Origin: Acidobacteriota bacterium
Lineage (GTDB): Bacteria > Acidobacteriota > UBA890 > WLXD01
Length of the DNA: 5,776 nt
NCBI GenBank assembly: GCA_022571615.1
Contig: JACZXM010000219.1
Span: 1 to 5,776, forward strand
Direction: 5' to 3'
A model generated the notes under the pieces. That model had not been told where the DNA came from. It saw nothing but the letters and a program-made list of their open reading frames with translations, and did not search any database. Positions 4,219 to 5,776 of the stretch are shown here, piece by piece. A program made the translations under genes and the position numbers. Within the stretch, counting starts at the first letter, position 1. Each line of letters opens with the position of its first letter.

Positions 4219-5776
4219 ATGCCGGACTGGATGCGCCGCTTCGTCGCCCTCTTGCTGCGTGGTGCGGTCTCCTCGCGCTCCGCCGATGCCATCTGGGGCG
4301 ACCTCATCGAGGAATCCAGAACCTCCGCGGACGACGCCGGATCCCGTGTCCCCCGCGCCGCATGGCTGCTGTACCAGAGCTTTCGAATTGCCGCGCTCCT
4401 TCAATTTGAGCGACTTCGGGTTCGACGCTCCAGCGAGCCAAATCACTCCAACAAGCTACGCCCCCCGACCGGCTCGCCGAGAACCGCCGGCGATGGAGGA
4501 ACCATGCAGGGATTCGCTCAGGATTTTCTCTTCTCTCTTCGTGTCATTCGCCGCAGGCCCCTGAGCGCAGCGATCATCGTTGCGATGCTGGCGCTGGGCG
4601 TCGGCGCCAACGCGGCGATCTTCAGTGTCGTCAACGGCGTGCTGCTGCGGCCCCTGGCGTTGCCGGAGCCCGATCGACTGGTGATCCTGTTTGAAGAGAA
4701 CGAGCCGGAGGAGATGTTCTTCCAAAGAGTAGCTCCGCCGAAGCTCGACGACTGGAAGGCGCAGGCAACGAGCTTCGATCAACTCGGAGCGCTGAGTCCC
4801 ACGGCCGTCAACTTGAGCGGCGACTTCGACCCCGAAAGGCTCGCGGCGAGTGAAGTGTCGGAGGGGTTGCTTGAAGTGATCGGTCTAGCCCCGCAGCTGG
4901 GTCGACCATTTCAACCCGAGGAGTACGTACAGGGCGCCGACCAGGTGGTGCTTCTGTCCGATTCGCTTTGGCGCCGGAAGTTCGGTGGCGCTGCCGACAT
5001 CGTCGGCAAAACAGTGCAGCTCAAACAGCAGCTTCGCCAGGTCGTCGGCGTGATGCCGCCCGTTCAAGAGGATCTCGGACTGGGTGATGCGGTCATGCCT
5101 TTTTCTGAACGAATCGATAACCGCGAGATCCACTTTCTGCGGGTGCTCGGGCGCATGCGGGACGGTGTTAGCGTCAATGAGGCGCAGACCGAGATGGACG
5201 GCATCGCCGCGCGACTCGCGCAGGCGTATCCGGGCACGGATGCGAACTGGGGCATCCTCGTCGTTTCGCTGCACGAGCAATTGGTCGGTGAAGTCGCCAC
5301 CGCGCTTGGGGTGCTCCTGGGCGCTGCCGGGCTGGCGTTGCTGATCGCATGTGTGAACATCGTTCACCTGTTGCTGGCGCGCACCGAGCAACGGCAGGCC
5401 GAGCTCGCGGTGAGAGTCTCGCTGGGGGCATCCCGCTCGCGGATCGTCCGCCAGCTCGTTACCGAGAGCGTCGTTCTGGGCGCCATCGGTGCCGTCGTTG
5501 CGCTCTTTGTCGGGCACTGGTCGATCACCGCTCTGCTGAGGCTGGCACCAGAAGGTCTGGTGCGACGTTCAGTGCCCACCCTCGACCCGGTCGCCGTCGC
5601 TTTCGGCCTTTCGCTTTCGATCCTTGCCACTGTTGTCGTCGCACTGATTCCGGCGCTACGCCACAGCCGGACGTTGCCGGCCGCACGCGCGCGCACCACC
5701 GGCACAGGCAACCGCTTCCTGCGCCAGGTCCTGGTAGTTCCCGAAATTGCCCTGGCCGTGGTGCTCGTTGTCGGTG
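4219..5776 (+). CDS. ADOP-type MacB/FtsX permease with N-terminal prefix domain (3' end outside window)
   Basis: The frame is open from the ATG at 4219 to the window end (519 residues, no stop). Residues 1 to about 70 resemble the permease prefix domain of ADOP proteins: PDWMRRFVALLLRG, then the AIWGDLIEES motif and AAWLLYQSF. From about 100 comes FLFSLRVIRRRPLSAAIIVA (104-123) with transmembrane segment 1 (about 115-135). ANAAIFSVVNGVLLRPL, then PDRLV, is the classic MacB N-terminal signature. The extracytoplasmic MacB core domain follows (about 145-350), then an FtsX domain with membrane segments near 360-385, 415-433 and 459-478. The LARTEQRQAELAVRVSLGAS coupling helix lies between the first two of these. 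At 505-519 a new segment (VVPEIALAVVLVVG) begins the second half expected of the duplicated architecture. No ATPase is encoded here, which fits an orphan permease. The gene follows padR by two bases. The transported substrate is unknown. Confidence 0.88.
   Translation, partial: MPDWMRRFVALLLRGAVSSRSADAIWGDLIEESRTSADDAGSRVPRAAWLLYQSFRIAALLQFERLRVRRSSEPNHSNKLRPPTGSPRTAGDGGTMQGFAQDFLFSLRVIRRRPLSAAIIVAMLALGVGANAAIFSVVNGVLLRPLALPEPDRLVILFEENEPEEMFFQRVAPPKLDDWKAQATSFDQLGALSPTAVNLSGDFDPERLAASEVSEGLLEVIGLAPQLGRPFQPEEYVQGADQVVLLSDSLWRRKFGGAADIVGKTVQLKQQLRQVVGVMPPVQEDLGLGDAVMPFSERIDNREIHFLRVLGRMRDGVSVNEAQTEMDGIAARLAQAYPGTDANWGILVVSLHEQLVGEVATALGVLLGAAGLALLIACVNIVHLLLARTEQRQAELAVRVSLGASRSRIVRQLVTESVVLGAIGAVVALFVGHWSITALLRLAPEGLVRRSVPTLDPVAVAFGLSLSILATVVVALIPALRHSRTLPAARARTTGTGNRFLRQVLVVPEIALAVVLVVG
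4495..4506 (+). promoter_or_regulatory. Internal Shine-Dalgarno and alternative ATG in the permease gene
   Basis: GGAGGA (4495-4500) lies three bases before an in-frame ATG (4504-4506, residue 96), just after a Pro/Gly/Ser-rich linker and just before the usual MacB-type start. It could allow a prefix-less permease to be made. The Shine-Dalgarno of the upstream ATG (GGGGAG, 4202-4207) is 11 bases away and less well placed. Use of this internal start is inferred. Confidence 0.4.

Noticed and set aside
4885..5517. 210-codon open frame on the minus strand
   Set aside because: It is antisense to the permease, whose sense frame has clear MacB/FtsX motifs and membrane segments.
1..5776. CRISPR arrays, insertion sequences, tRNA or rRNA genes
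   Set aside because: I saw no spaced direct repeats, transposase motifs, terminal inverted repeats or structural RNA signatures in reading the window.

Overview
The window is compact, high-GC bacterial DNA with six genes and no intergenic gap longer than about 130 bases. Nothing in it fixes the species. The right end carries a PadR regulator followed by a prefixed MacB/FtsX-type permease of the ADOP (acidobacterial duplicated orphan permease) kind. These are frequent in Acidobacteriota and some other soil lineages, so an Acidobacteriota-like or comparable soil bacterium is an inference only.

Layout. (1) 1-467 (+): the C-terminal part of a LysR-type regulator, cut by the left edge. (2) 539-3216 (-): an apparent three-gene operon, read right to left: an NmrA-like NAD(P)-binding protein, a classical short-chain dehydrogenase (SDR), and a haloalkane dehalogenase of the Asp-His-Asp / Asn-Trp type. 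The SDR and dehalogenase genes overlap by ATGA. (3) 3343-3807 (-): a MarR/OhrR-like regulator directly upstream of that operon. (4) 3887-5776 (+): a PadR regulator and the first 519 residues of the permease, 2 bases apart and divergent from the MarR gene.

The clearest regulatory signal is a near-identical 19-base dyad (17 of 19 matches) that occurs twice. One copy overlaps the -10 of a promoter with a perfect TTGACA -35 in front of marR. The other lies between the -35 and -10 of a promoter for the NmrA-SDR-dehalogenase operon. This predicts that the MarR protein represses both itself and the operon. The MarR protein has a cysteine (C22) that lines up with the peroxide-sensing cysteine of OhrR, so the inducer may be an oxidant or electrophile. 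The marR transcript is predicted to begin at or next to its ATG (leaderless). The operon leader is about 80 nt and can form two mutually exclusive GC-rich hairpins, one of which covers part of the ribosome binding site.

A plausible working model is a redox- or electrophile-inducible detoxification unit. The dehalogenase would turn a haloalkane into an alcohol, the SDR would oxidise the alcohol or a related carbonyl/hydroxyl compound, and the NmrA-like protein would act as an NAD(P)H-dependent reductase or redox sensor. The dehalogenase gene is clearly less GC-rich than the SDR gene it overlaps, which suggests a mosaic origin. The PadR-permease pair looks like an independent unit with its own 21-bp inverted repeat abutting the padR start codon.
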